A stretch of 64,000 nucleotides of DNA, taken from NCBI RefSeq assembly GCF_018873765.1, contig NC_057921.1, positions 64,655,557 through 64,719,556 of the forward strand. The letters are read 5' to 3'. Source of the DNA: Telopea speciosissima. Taxonomy: Eukaryota > Streptophyta > Magnoliopsida > Proteales > Proteaceae. The stretch's first letter is position 1; every line of letters starts with the position of its first letter. The notes under the pieces were generated by a model. It did no database searches. It was not told the DNA's origin and worked only from the letters and a program-made list of their open reading frames with translations. This document shows, piece after piece, positions 32,385-46,300 of the stretch. The position numbers and the translations under genes were made by a program.

Positions 32385-35300
32385 TCACTGTGGGCCGGAA
32401 GACGATGCTGGTCCAATAACTGCAGATGATGTTGGTGTTGGTGGTGTTGGTGTAAGTGTTGGAGTTGAAGTGTCTGATTTTATTTCAGGAATTGGACGGT
32501 TTCTGGTGTCAACCCTTCGAGTATCCATCACCATTTTAACAACATCAGCCATCTTTGGCCTTTGCTCTGGCATCCTCACCACACATGCCATTGCTGCCTG
32601 TAGCATTTCCACCATTTCTTCCTCAATGTTAGGATATCTCATCAGTTCCACATCAAACACTTCTGCTGTCCATTCTTCCCGGACTACAGATTGGACCCAC
32701 CGCACCAAGTGGACGGCCTCATCGCCACCAGTAGCATGGACAGGAGATTTCCCAGTGAGAAGCTCAAGCAAAAGCACACCAAAGCTATAGACATCAGAAG
32801 GCTGGGTTGCTTTTCGGCTGTCTATCACTTCTGGCGCTCGGTAACCTGCAGCACGAGAGATAGGAGGTGCCACTGGGCTCATCAGTGTTGTCAGGCCAAG
32901 ATCAGACACACAACCATACTTTCGGGAGTTAAGAAATATATTGGAGGACTTTATGTTCCCATGGACAAGCTTCCCATCACTTTCAGTATGGATGCGAGCA
33001 ATGCCTCTTGCAGCACCAATTGCAATTCTTCGTCGAGTTTCCCAGTCTAAAGGAATCCGGTCCTCCCCTCTATTTCCTGTGAAATAAAAACACGTTATAG
33101 GATAATTTCCACTGTATACCACTAAACCTCTTTAGATATTTGAGATGAGAAAAGTATAGGAGGTTAGGAGACGTAGGAGCCACCTTTTAAAGTTCCAAGA
33201 TTAGAACCTAGTGAATGGTGTAACCTGGACCACCAGAATGTTTGTGACATATTCCTTCTCCTCAGCATCCTTTATTTCATGGGATGCGACTGATAACGAG
33301 ATTGTGGCCTGATATCTCAGGTCTGTGTTCTGGCAACTGACCTCGTTCTATCTATTATATAGGGGTGGTTATAGAAAAGAGGTGCACCCAGATCTCCTTT
33401 TGCCCCTTGTCCGTAATAAATTACCTTCAAGCATACAATATCCACTACTTGTGCTTTTGCTATATGTGAAATAACAAATATCACTAATTTATGCTTCTGT
33501 TATGTATTTTCTTTAAGTTCACTAACTTATTTAATACCCTTTAAGTTCACTAACTTGTCCAATATCCACTACAATGCTACTTATGTGAGAAAATAGCTAT
33601 TTGTTGGAACACTTTTTCTTGGTGAAATTCCCTGTACATTAATTAAGCTCCAAGAATTTAGATCCTATATATAAATTATCATTGATGGAATTATGTGATT
33701 TAGTGATGATAAAGAATTTTCAAGAGCAAAAATATACTTCACACATAAATGAGCAATACTAGAAAAATTTGCAGAAACTGAAGCTTTCAATCCTTTTTAT
33801 TTTCATATAATTCCTATAAGAGACTTGGGAGTTAGCTAACTTTAGCATGTCAGATCTCTAGATGTTCTCATCACCATTTCGGTTTGTGCTCTCACCCATC
33901 CCTAGCACAACTATTATCCTAGATTTTCTTGTCAGAAAAGTAATTGCTACTATTGGTGTGTTGCAAATCTAAAAGTAGGCCTAGAGACTAGAATTTGCAC
34001 ATCCCAAACAGTGCATGGATTTCATCGTGTTACTCTAGTCTCAGGTAGACCCTATTATTCTGGGTTTGGATCTGCACCCTTGACAGTCACCATAGTGCAC
34101 CAGGTGTGCCCTCCTCCCCAGTGCTTTCAATCTTTACTTGATGGGAGATCTGGAGGTAACAATGGTTCAGCTAGCATTGAAGGTACAATTAGAAACTGGA
34201 TGGGAATTATTTTAGCATATCTGTGCAACTGAGCCCCTTCTCAAGCTGGTTATATCAGTAAAGTCTAATGCCTAGACTACAGACAGCCTGCACTTTAGAT
34301 TGTACCCATCTGAAGGGGGAGCTGGAGGACGATTCAGCACTGATCATCAAAATGGATTAGTCAATAAGGAGAGTGCCCTGGGAGATACTCTAGCTTGATT
34401 AGACAGGCCAGGTCTAGCAATGGGCTAACAGATGCCAAATAAGGAATTTTAGGGACCATATATTCATATGAAAAGATCCATTTATGGAGTAGATATGTAA
34501 CTGTGTGTGTGTGTGTGTGTGTTAGTATTTTGAATTTTCACACTTTGTACTTGTATGGTTCCTCTAGGCTTGTATCTTTTTCTTATCCACTCCTGCAATA
34601 AAATTATCACTCATTAAAAAATATGTTTTTCTCTTAGGGAACGGTCCGTGTCTCTAGAGATTTTTTCATGATTGCTCATAGATGTATGCCTATTAGGGGA
34701 GATGTCACATATCTTGTGCTAGTTTCACTAATCTGTGTGTTTGTTCAGACTTATGACACAACAAGGGTATGAGAACAATCAACAGAATGAAGTTGCTTGG
34801 AAGTTAACCACAAGGTTTGAGGTGAAGAAATTTGACATAGACCAATATTGGTCTGTGGAAAGAATGTTCAACATTTGCTAACTAAAGATGGACAATATGA
34901 GGAGATGAAAAGGAAGGGAAAAAAAATGCTTGCTAATATACTAAAGGATTTTTTTTTGAAGAAGAAGAAGAGGAATTGTTGGCATAGCTAATATTAACAA
35001 GTCAAAATTCCAGATTTTTCCATCCCTTCTAGTTTATTCTCCTCGATTTCTGGTATGACAGCTTACTGTAGGATGTTCTTGTTAAGAGGATTGAAGGTTT
35101 CGAGGTGGAATAACTGTATAAGTGTAAATAGCAGATGGTAGACAGTAGCTGCTGTAGGACAGCTTACTAGAAATCTAAACTCATCAATTAAATGTGAAGG
35201 TAACCTCAAGTAGAGAACTGGAAACTGTAAGAATGCTAAAGGCTAAGAAAGAGTCAGAAATTAATTAGAGAGGAGTGAATTATACAAACAATAAGAAAGA

Positions 35301-37867
35301 GTGGTTAATAAAAAATAAAAAAAAAAAAATTTTAAAAAAGAAAGAGTGGTTAACTTGCAGATAAAGGAAAACCGGTGGCAAGGAGGGAGGGGAAAAAACA
35401 AAAGCCTCACCTTCTTTGACCAAGGATTAATGGCACCAACTATTAGATGTACAGAATCACAATGCAGAAGCATCACAGATGCTTTTAGTAAAATTGGTTA
35501 TTCATCAATTCATTTCAATACAAGAAATATCTCTTTATACAAAGGAATGAGAAGGATAAAAGATGTCTTTGCATTGATTTCATTCAGAATTTTCTTTTTC
35601 TTTCTTTATATTGATTTCATTCAGAGTTTTCTATTTCTTTCTCTTCTTTTATGCGAAGCAGAGCACTGGTAAAAGAGAAGTCCAATGTGGCTTCCTTCAA
35701 ACTTCATGGAAAAGAGAAGATATACTAGATTCTAACATGAAGACTTAAATAAAGAAAGAGAGAGAGGAATCCCTAAACCTCCAGTATGGGAAAATTTTCC
35801 CTTGCCACACGAATGGGGACATGAGAAGAAATCCCATGGTATTGTTCTAAGTAGACTATGGGCAGCAATCAAATTCTCTAAGGTTTCTCTTGAACATTAT
35901 GTCCAAGATTTCGTCAAACACTTGATCAAGTTTCGTGCCAGCATCTGATTGTTCCCAATGTTAAAACACTTTGGTGGCTGATCAACGCCATTGTCGGGAA
36001 CAGTGGCTTTTGTTAAAAGGTTTGTTAAAAGTATGTTTTCTAATTGTTTCACTTGTAGATGTAACCTCAGTGAGAGGTGAGCCACATAAATCTTGTGTTT
36101 GCTTTTGCTTGTTCTTTCTTGTTTTGTTTTTCTTCTGCTTTTTTGGATCTATCAATAACCCTGCCTTGCGCTTCCCACATAATAGAATCCATATAACAGG
36201 ACTTGCAAACTAGATTTCCTACTTTCCTAGAACTAGAAATAAAAGATAAGTTTCGGACCAGGAAAAATCAAATTGGATTAAACGGTTAAATATGATTCTA
36301 TTCAATTTTTACTAGGAAGACTAAACCCCCAACACAGGCATCCAGATAAATGAGTTTTCCTAGTTTTCACTGTTATGTCTTCAAAATAGCATATAGAAGA
36401 TAACATGGAAGTTCGAATGAATTCACCATAACTAATTACTTCTAGCTCATTTCCTTCAAATGCTGCCAAAAACAATTAGAGTTAAAGTTTAGTTCTTTTA
36501 TACCTATAAAAGTTGGACCACCAGATGCCTGCCTTTTCAGAGAAGAGGAAAGGAAACGGATGAAAACAGCATTAATGAACCAACAGGTGTGAGGATAATT
36601 AGTAAAGCAGCATACCGTGTAACATTGCAGAGACACTCCCCTGACTGTAGTGGTCATACACCATGAGCTTCTCTTCCTTGGAATAGTAATATGCCTTAAG
36701 CTCAACCACATTCTCGTGCTTGATACTCCCAACCAAGTCCATCTGCTGCTCAAATTCCCGCTTCCCCACTGTAACCTCCCTCAACCTCTTCACCACCACC
36801 GTGGTTGCATCCTCCAGAATCGCCTTATATGCTGTCCCGAACGTCCCCTTCCCAAGCACCTCGGCGGAAGCCCTCAACAAATCCTCCAGGTCAAATGCAA
36901 AATTACGACCCCCAAAGAAAACCAACCTGTTATTGTCGTCTTGGCTTCCTGCAACTGCTTTTGCTGGTGACCTTTCGGTTTTCAGCACCTTCCCAGCAGC
37001 AGCAGCAGCACCACCACCGCCATTCTTTTGCGAGAAGCAAGCAATCAGTATTAAAGCAAAAATCACAAACCCCAGAACGCACGCGCCTATTATAATACCC
37101 AGTAGCGCTGATTCACTGAGTGTAAAACCACTTGGAGACGATGGAGATGGTTGAGGAGCAGGTGGGCCAACTGGAAGAGCTGGAGGAGGGGAATTTGTGA
37201 AAGAAATATTGTTACCAAGGAAATCTGAACTGGGAAATCTCTGAAGCGACTTTGGTACTTTTCCAGTCAAATTATTGTTCGCTAGGTTTAATTGTTGCAG
37301 ACTTGGGAGATTGAGATCGGGGATTTCACCAGAAAGCGAGTTATTAGCAAGGTTTAGAGACGTTAAATGAGTCAAATTTGAAATGGAAGAAGGAATACTG
37401 CCGTTGAATGCGTTGTATGAGAGGTCGACGGTGGTGAGATTTTTCCAAGCTGAGAAATCTGAGGGCAACGGGCCCGAGAAGTGGTTGAACTGAAGATAGA
37501 GTTCGGATAGGTTTCCGAGGTTGGAGAAATCAGGAAGGATGGGGCCAGATAGAGCGTTTGATCTGAGGCTTAATATTTGAAGCGCGGTAAGGCGACTGAG
37601 ACTGTTGGGCGGAATCGGACCTTGAAATCCATTTCCAGGCAATCGGAGGGCTATAACTCGAGAGTTATCAGGACTGCAGGTCACTCCGGTCCAGTTACCG
37701 CAAACAGGTGACTTCACATTCCAGTTGAGAGTGGGATAGTGCGGGGTATTGTTGATGAAATTGAGCAAAGCTTGTTTATCCCCCACCGGATCGGCTGTTC
37801 CTTGAGGGAGAAGTGACCCGAACAACAAAATCGCAGAGAAAACGAATACAGCGTGCATTCTCTCCAT
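32385..37867 (-). CDS. LRR receptor-like kinase, probable inactive kinase (At4g23740 type)
   Basis: Two coding exons, 37867-36616 and 33076-32385, joined across a 3539 bp GT-AG intron with a split Gly codon, encode 647 aa. Order: signal peptide (about 1-25), LRRNT with paired cysteines (CGNWTGVTC, 56-64), about five to six leucine-rich repeats (70-212), a Pro/Ser-rich stalk (225-248), one membrane segment (about 254-278), and a kinase-like domain from 330. The glycine loop ([10 protein letters not shown]) and the VAIK-type lysine (VVVKRL, Lys360) are kept, but the catalytic loop reads HGNIKSSN (456-463) in place of HRDLKxxN, and DFG is DLG (476-478). Loss of the catalytic Asp is the family's hallmark, so it probably signals as a pseudokinase scaffold at the plasma membrane. 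The Ser/Thr/Pro-rich tail is also typical. Upstream ATG chosen; Met4 is an alternative. Confidence 0.95.
33077..36615 (-). other. Single long intron of the inactive RLK gene
   Basis: The intron splits the kinase domain between the N-lobe (ending SAMLHG) and the following NRGED segment, the normal intron site in this receptor group. It is 3.5 kb and AT-rich, with a GT microsatellite (about 34502-34522) and several A or T runs. I see no coding remnant or complete transposon in it. Confidence 0.85.
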
Positions 37868-38820
37868 CGAATTGTCAAAGGACGAGCTGCTTCTTCGAAA
37901 CTCAGCGAAGGATCGACCGCTCTTCCCCGGATAAGTATGTGCTTACGAACGAAGAAGTAGAAATGCAGAAACAATCGAGCTTTAGACTTTTGTCATTAAA
38001 AGTCAAGCGGTTTCCGAAAATTCTCCATTAAATGATTGTACTCTCAGACTTTAACTCAGCCGTTTCGTTCGAAAAAGACGCTGCTTCAGTCAAATTTCGG
38101 CAAAAGAGTGGAGCTTGTTCTTCCCCTATTTAGCTTCTTCTCCAAATCTCACCAACGAGAAGCCTCAGCAGCCACTGTTCTCCAAACTAACTAGGAATGA
38201 CCAACAGTTTCTGGTCCTCCGCTAGTTCTCAGAGACAGAACAGTACTGAGACCTCTCGCAATCAAAATGGAAAAAACAGGATAGAAACCAAACACATTCT
38301 CAAGAATTCAGAGAAGCAGCCAAATCATACATATACTTATCTGCTTGGTTCTTACTTGTTGAGCAATCATTGCGAAAGCGTTGAGAAACAAAAGTAAACA
38401 ATAATTTTCCACAGGGATATCTACTGTCTTCCATGTGCAAACAGAGCGAAGAACGGGGACAAAGCAATTAAAAGAATGGACGTGCTACGGAGGAGGCGGA
38501 TTCCTGCACTTCGATTCTGTAATTGAAACATAAAGAACGAAGAATTCGCCATTGGAGCTCTCGGAATTACAGCTCGTTAGGGTTTATACATTATCCAACT
38601 TCTCATTCTTCACTGCAACTTGAGAATCTAATACAGAAAACTAAAAAACAAAAATAATTTTGAAAACCCCCAAAACCAAAATTATAAAGAGAGAACAAAT
38701 GAAAAGCAACAATAATAGGCGGGAGCAGGTAAACCGGTTTTCTCGATTACGATAAACCGCTATAATGCCTGGTCTGGCGGTTTAGTGGACATAGAACTGA
38801 CGTGGCTGTTACTTGTCCGA
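37868..38820 (-). promoter_or_regulatory. Probable leader and promoter of the inactive RLK
   Basis: Read leftward into the gene, this stretch holds AAACCCTAACGAG near 38574-38586 (a telo-box-like word) and a TGACGTGG ACGT element near 38799. No TATA box can be chosen with confidence, and a leader intron is possible. Confidence 0.3.
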
Positions 38821-41800
38821 ATATGGTGGGACCACACCATGTACAGTAATCATTCATCATTCCTCTGCGTTGTCTATATCGATAAATTCACTCGTGGTTA
38901 TACCTCTGCATATTCAATTAGATGATATGAAAAAGCATCTATCCCTATTCAGATGGACCTGGTTTTCCTCCGGCCATGACACCGTGGCAGGTGGTTGAGG
39001 ATTCAGCTCAGTCAAAATAAGGGTATTTAAGTCATTTTGTAAATGAGAGAATAATCAAATTCTCATCAAATTCTATTTAGATCTGTCCTCGTCAGTCCGA
39101 TTCACCTTGATACCAAATATTAAGTACTTGATCGATACATAAAAAGTTTTCTAACATCAATAAGTGATTATAAACATCTAATCTAAATAGTCACATGGTC
39201 ATCAATTGTGATGACATGGCATATATTTGAACGTTGAAGCAAATGTGTAGATCCACGTCACGCTTTACGTTTTATCCTGTTAAAACAATTAGTTGGAAGT
39301 TGGCGTGTTCCTCTGGTAGTGTTGGTTGTACTTGTTTTGTCTTACACACTTGGTCTTGGATTCTTGGAAGCGTAGGAGCTCCAGAGCCAGACGCATTCCA
39401 AAGGTCAGAGGTTCAAAAGTTGAAAAGTCAAATTTACGTTACATGACAGGTAGACTAAGAAAATTTTACATCTTTGAGATTAATTTAATCAATTTTTATA
39501 ATTGATTAGGCGAAAAAATAAGGAAGTCAAAGGCATTTTAAGAGAAATTAATGCGAATCTTAGAGAGATTGGTAAGGGATAACTTAGGTTATGTTTGCTT
39601 TGGCTTCTAATCTCAGTATTTTAGAATTATAGAAATAAACCTAGTGTCCAAACAAGGCTTAGAGATAGTGACTGAACCACAATTTCAGAATCTTTTTAGG
39701 TAGTGGGTTGTTAAACAGATTAAAGGTCAATGTCAAGGTTACTCATATTCTGTAAGAAGTCATTATCACTAATCAGATGATCTATGTATTTATGGAGATG
39801 GGATTAAGTTTTTCCTAAGAATCTCTTCACTAATAGTGATGTGACGCTATGATAGAAATGTGGATTCAATCTTATTGTTCATGGTCGAATACACCCTTCA
39901 CCATTTCAATCCAATCAAAGGGTCAGATGAGGTGGAGGAAGTGATTCTCTCTTTATTCTTTTTTTTTTTTTTTTTTTTTTTTCTTGGTGTGGAAACGATT
40001 CTGTCTTCACCATGTGTGGAGAAACAATGGGTTCCATGGGGAATTTTTTGGATCATACACTCTCCGAAGGTTGTCAATTAGTAGGTTTGATACGATCGGG
40101 TTGGATCAGTAAAGCAAATGGTTAATCTAAAATTTGGTTTTTGGACCGATTTGTTTCGATCTTTTTTGGATTTGTTCAACAGTCTCTTGTCTAGTCAGGT
40201 ATTAGGCTACCATCGATTTGGTTTTAGTTTTTATACATATTGAAAAAATTAAAAATAAAAACCTTATCATTTTTTTTTATTATGTCAACTTTTTCAGGTT
40301 TGGTTCAATTTTTAGTGGGGGAAGAAACTAGCTAGGATTTTCGAACTCAAAACCTCGTGGTGAGCATGGGCATGAAGCACACCACACCTTACCAACTTTT
40401 TTCCTAATATTCTTTGAAAAAAAGATTCAAAAGATTTTGAATGAAAATTATAAATGGATTTTTTGCATTTAATTTTTGATTTAGTTTTTTCCTTAATAAA
40501 TCAATACAAAATTGTTTAATAGCAAAATCTACCAAACACCTCTCCACATGTTCTTCATCTACCTTATAAAATATATATTAAGGTTTATATAAAATGTGGG
40601 GGTTAGGTGATTAAAATGATCTAATTTACAATTATTGAATTAATTCATATCCATGAAAGCACCACTTCTAGTAAACATTATCATTATTATTTGTTTCACT
40701 CCAAAACCACTTCTTATGGAATATGGGACCATGGGAGCAGTTTTAAGGTATTATTAGTAGGTATATATTTGATCAATTATTCATGAGCACAGCACAGCAC
40801 AGCACAGCACAGCAAAGTGGGAAGTTTAAGGTATATGTCAAGTTACACTAATTTCCATTACTATAAAGCATGTAGACCGTAGATCATTGGTGTCACTGTC
40901 CAATACATTGTACGTAGTGGTGATCCTTGGTGGGCCCACCAAATCCCCCACTAGGATCCATTTTTTCCCACGTTGTAAAAGATAGCGTCTACCTTCAAAC
41001 CATTGGTCACAATCATTGACACGTCACACCCAGTACTTGATAAGTACCTTTGCAACTTGAAAGTTATTAATTACGTATACGAAATAAAATTGGGGAAGAA
41101 GTTTCTCACGCAGCTACGTAGGTTTTTTTTTTGTAATTATTAGGGGGAAGCTTTCATACACGCCCGTGTAAGCATGCACGATCGTATCCTTTCTCACAAA
41201 GAGTTGAATAAGTCATAAACTCTCACCCATTAATTAATACCTTGAAACTCCCATCCTCTCACATACATCTCTTTCTTTTCCAGACTATATAGGCCCTTAA
41301 GGATGATATTCTTCCTTGTAAAGGTGGTAATCGATAAATTCGGTCTAATTTTGATCAGAGTTGAACTGGTTTTCATTTGTTATTGGACCAACCCGAAACC
41401 AAACGTTAGGAAAGTTCTTGGCCGGTTTTAGTTCGATGCCTTATTGGTTTTTTATATCATTTTGTGATTGGCTACTATTGGGTTTGATTCGGTTTGGTTT
41501 CGGATTTATATTTACTCATAAACATAGAAAATTAATGGGATAGTCCTTGTATTTTCGGGGTTTGATTTCTTATCAGGTTTGGTTTGGTTTGGTTTCAATC
41601 GGTGCAGTCGGTCATTTCGGCTAATAATGGTTTCGTTTGCTTTGGGTTGAACTGATCAATTTTGATCAGTCCAATCGATTCAGGCTGAATTTTTACACCA
41701 TTATATTCCTACATCATCATTGTTGTAATGTGGGAGATTCCCACCACACTAGTAGCATGGGGAACCCTCTCTCTATTAAATGATTTTTACAAACACAAAT

Positions 41801-42009
41801 CCAAGCTCATACGTAGGGTCACCCTACTAATCATATATAAGATGTCCCGTTAATTGGGTTTGTGGTTGGGATCTTCCCACTGGCAAGGTGGAGTTAGTAT
41901 CGCTTTCCATTTCAATGCAAGCACGAATTTGTGCTATGTGGCCAATTAGGTGGGACAAAAATTTTAACAGGTAAGTCTCAGCCTTTCCTAATATCATCCT
42001 TATTATTAT
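38821..42009. other. Gene-free stretch
   Basis: Contains a T24 run (39959-39982), a pentanucleotide AGCAC array (40786-40814), and at about 41325-41700 a GGTTTGGTTTGG/ATCGGT-rich segment that could be a worn hAT-like element (start TAAAGGTGGTAATC, end ACACCATTA reversed), without a reliable duplication. No gene. Confidence 0.5.
40786..40814. repeat. Pentanucleotide microsatellite (AGCAC)n
   Basis: Five perfect AGCAC units followed by AGCA. Confidence 0.95.
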
Positions 42010-42170
42010 GGTAAAATGTTTTGTGCATCATCATATTCATGTATGATGTACGGTCATGCACAAAACTATTGGATGGAGACAATAGTTTTCATTGAAATAT
42101 TAAAACCAACCCCACCCTTTATTTATAAATCATCAATGGGCCCTTGCCTTTCGTGCACGAATCATTTTCC
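42010..42170. mobile_element. TTTTGTGCA-type MITE, 9 bp duplication
   Basis: The left end GGTAAAATGTTTTGTGCATC pairs with the reverse complement of the right end, GGAAAATGATTCGTGCACG. TATTATTAT lies on both sides (42001-42009 and 42171-42179); it is low-complexity, so less persuasive than the other duplications. A relative lies at 54719-54854. Confidence 0.55.
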
Positions 42171-42599
42171 TATTATTATCTGTATCGTTGGAATTGAAGT
42201 CAAAAGATAGGGAAATGAGAGATGCATTTATTTTGCTAAGAAATAATTTTGGGTCATGTATCTCTTCTGAGGTATCATGTAATTATAGATCCATGCGTGA
42301 GTTTTAGATATTTATGCATACCATCCTGATTTTTCAAAACAATTAATAAGTAAACCCACTCCGTTGATCTAGGACTAAAAATGTTATAATTTGTCATATG
42401 TTGATCAAATTGTCTTTCCTACTAAACTATTCCTCTTTCTTTTCTTCCATTATTTGGTCCATGGAGCAATAACAAACTGAAAGGAGAAGCCCTAACTTGC
42501 GATTGCTACTACACCTCCAAGGCGACTACCATTCTTGTCGTTGAGCTAAAACAACCCACCTATCTAATTCTTCATAATTATCGAACACCAGATTCTCCA

Positions 42600-42980
42600 C
42601 TTAATGACTGGTTTCTGCTCAACTCAGAAAAATGGTTTTAACAGTTCAGCTATGATTGTCTCTGATGGAAGTTATATTTCATTTAGTGCTTCTGGATGGT
42701 GTGCACTTCTTTTGTTTCCAGGCTCATCTCAAGTCCATGATAGATTCGAGAATGGAGAATGTAGCAGTGCATTCGAAGCTGACTTGAAAGGTCTACCAAC
42801 AGAGTGGTGTTTTCAGATTGCATTTAAGCAGTAAACACTTTAAATTCTTATGTGTTTGATGATTGGGATTGGAATCTGTTTAAAGAGTTCAAACAGTTGC
42901 AGGCTCTCATATATTAGTAGGAAACATATTGAACTAGCTGATCAATTAGCTCATAAAGCTAACTTTGAGATACTATTGGT
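42600..42980 (+). mobile_element. RNase H domain remnant of an L1-type LINE
   Basis: The first segment translates to VSDGSYISFSASGWCALL and SSAFEADLKGL, the start and middle of the RNase H domain found in plant L1-type elements. After a stop at 42832-42834 and a frame change, ISRKHIELADQLAHKA (about 42910-42960) is the end of the same domain. The reverse transcriptase is absent. Confidence 0.65.
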
Positions 42981-43234
42981 GGAGTTTGAAAATAGTCCAG
43001 AAAGAAATCTATGATGTTATTGCACAGTTCTTTTTTTTTTTGTTGCAAATATTAACACAAAGTTTGTGCTGAAACTGTGAAGGACATCTTAACATAGGAG
43101 TACAATAGTTTACAGATAATTAAGATCATTAAGGTGGGAACAGTGAGATGGGGCACTCACTCTTGATGCATTTCAGGGGATTCCAGTTGTTTATTTACTC
43201 AAGGCACTGGGACCTTGTGCTCTCATCTTCTGCT

Positions 43235-43350
43235 TTAACCCATCAGATTCAGCACTCTTGGACCCCACCTCCCATGGATTTGATCAATTTTAACACAGAT
43301 GGGAGCTCCCTTGATAACCATGGTCCGGATAGTCTTGGAGGAGTCTTTGG
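43235..43350 (+). mobile_element. Second RNase H remnant of a LINE
   Basis: PPPMDLINFNTDGSSLDNHG followed by PDSLGGVF matches the N-terminal motif of the plant retroelement RNase H (N-x-DGS, then GxxGGV). It is of a different subtype from the neighbouring remnant and breaks off shortly after. Confidence 0.6.
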
Positions 43351-46300
43351 ATGGCTCTATCTCTGTCACTAGAAAAGGTGAGAGATTCATATTCTCAGGG
43401 GGAGTTCTTGATGCAGTTATTGTTCAATTTGGGTCAATTGGACCTTAGAAGACTTTATTTTGGCCCATGGTTGGGTTATATAAACCTTAGACCTCTTATT
43501 TTTGGGTTTATTGATGTAATGGGCCTAGTTTATAAGCAAATAAAGTGTGGATAATGTTAATACATGGGATTAGTAACCTCAACCTCACTCCAAAGTCCAA
43601 ACAACTTGGTATAAGGGCTCTTAACGATCCAAGTGAAGCTCTATCACAAGTTTGAGAAGCTAGAAGATTCTAAGGCTGCAGAAATCACAGTGACATACAA
43701 ATTAAGTCAGCTAGAATATGATCACATTACAGTGAACAGGTATGAAAATACAGTACGCAAGAGCTAGACTTAAGAAAGATTTGTAAGCAAACCTCATGGA
43801 AATAGGATCACAATTGGAGTTGTGAAATTTTTTGTGATGATCCATGTATGATTCCAGAAGTTCTTGTCTAAGGTATCATAGTTCTCACATCTTGTTTCAA
43901 TTGAATGTTGTTTACACCTTTAGAATTAGAACCATCCTTCTAAAACTGTTTTGTATGCTTCTATTTTGAGTATGCCTTTTACTGTGAAAATTGTGAGTTG
44001 GCCATCCATATGACATTGGGCGACATTAACTACTGGTAGAACAGCTCATTTATCTGTCACTCACTTGTCCAAACACAACATACGTTATATGTATGAGTAA
44101 AATCCATTTATGCAAGCTCCAAACACCTTGCACTTGGAAGCCATATAAGGATTTTTCAATACCTAAAGCCATCTCTTAGAATGAGTATTTCATTTGATTG
44201 ATACGGTCACATGAAAATGGAGGCCTAGATTATTGTAGACTATGCTGTTTTCATGACAACCAAGAGAGCTGCTACAGGATATCAAGGGTAAGATGTAAGA
44301 ATCTAGTGTCTTTAGAGAAAGGAAGAAACTATATTTGCTTGTCGGATCCAATGCGTAGGATTAATTGAGGTTCATAATTATAGGCATTGATGCAGCCTAG
44401 GCTGTGGAATCAGATGACTTAAGAGTGAATTAGTAAATTGTGTTTGCAAGATCAAAAAAGTGCTTAGGTCCATGGCTATTGGTGTTTGTGAGTTTTTCCG
44501 GTTAATCTGGAGCCAATTAAACTCTATTGTGACAATAAGGTTACCATCAGCATCACTCACAACCCTGCACAACATGAGAAAATGAAACACAAGAAGTTGA
44601 AAGAAACTTTATCAAGGAGAAACTGAATTTTGGTTTGAATCCCCATATGTAAAAATGGATCCCAACTGGCCGAGATGCTGACATTTTTTCACCAAAAGTA
44701 GTGTACACTTTCATAGAATTTGAGCAAGCTTGGCACATGCGACATCTATGAAGAAAACTCCACAAACTCTCTCTCTCTTGCCTTCCATTATCTACTACCC
44801 TTCTTCTTCTTCTCTTCTCACTGGTTCTTCCTCTCACAAACCCTAGTAATAACTAATAAGTTATCAAGCAGCTGCTCTTCCTATGGCTTTCTACAACACC
44901 CAAACAATGGCCAGCAGTGACACTAGCAGAAAAAGATAATCATCATACACCATCACCCTTCAGATTGCTCTTCCTATGGCATTTGATAGTAATGTGTGAA
45001 CATAACCATCATCCCTCTTCATAGCATTATTCTTTGAGTGTGGCATATAGGAAAGATTAACGAAGGTGTTGAGCCTAAAACTGAAATGTTGATATCTAAT
45101 GATGAGGGGACAAGATGCCTTAATTTATTTTTGTTTTCAGTATTTTGGGACTTCTCTTGTTTGTTGAGTCTTTGTTAAACTTTTCGTGTTTTATTTCCAA
45201 ATTCGTGAAGTATCCATGAGGTTTTCTTGAATACCATCCTTCTGAAAGCTCTTTCATGTAATTGAGTAATGACCTCATTTTAAATTTTCTCAAGATCTGA
45301 AGTCTGAGTTTTCCACAACATTTAACAAAGCCAGAGCTTTACCAACAATTTGTTTGACCAAGTTCTAGATTGTACGGCAATCCTCTTAACTAGTACTTCT
45401 TTCGCTCAGCCATGGTTTTTTGACTGTTGAGATAGAAAATAAGGTCCTGATTACTGTACCTTGAGTACAGGAGTACAATGAGACGAAGAACTATTTGGAA
45501 GCAGCACATACTGGTGCAGGAACAGGATGATGGAAGAAGAAAAATAAAAGGCATTTAAATGATTCTTTTGGGAAGCAAAAATCACTTAAATGATATAAAC
45601 AAGAAGAACTTCCTTGTTTATCTCCTAAAGCTTTGAGTATGGAACTTAGGTCCACTTGATTTGGTGACGTTGTTATCTTCACCCTAAGATCATGTAGGTC
45701 TGAATTCTCTCCTGTAGGGTGTCCCAGAGTTATCAAATGAACGTGTTTGAAAAATTCAGAATAGAAAAGGAAAAAGAAGCTTCCACAAGAAAGTGAAATA
45801 CTTACAAAGGATAGGTAAACTGATGCCAATTACAACAGGAATTTCAATAATTATGGAGGTCCATCAGCAAAATGCCACTCCATTTATCAGGTAGCTTGTC
45901 AAAAAACATTACAAGGGGGAGGGGGAGGAAGCTCTCTACAAGTTGTAGTGGGGGAAAACAAATAAACAACATATCCAAGTGAGTAAGGTTTATTGTGATT
46001 GTTAGGCTCATAGGATAGTCATTTTCGTAGGTTGCAGTCATGCACAGCTTCCGGGAGAACATGTTGGGCGGACTATATTGATGTTTTCCAGGTGTGAAAT
46101 TTGAAGAACACAAAAGATAAAAAGAGAATTCACTGTTTTTACGGATTAGGGCAAACACATAAGAAAATTTTCACGAGTCTTGAGTGAGTTTCTAAATTAA
46201 GGGGTTCAAGTGTTGGCTAAGGTTTCACTGAGCAGAAGAGCAATAGAAGAAGAAAAGAGAATTGAGTCTGGAGAGAGAGTGTTTATGGAGCGGAGCCACT

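Noticed and set aside
36720-37154. Plus-strand frames overlapping the inactive RLK
   Set aside because: They are reverse-strand shadows of the receptor's exon 1.
41325-41705. Possible hAT element with TAAAGGTGGTAATC and a reversed TAATGGTGTAAAA end
   Set aside because: The end sequences and flanks do not match well enough to call.
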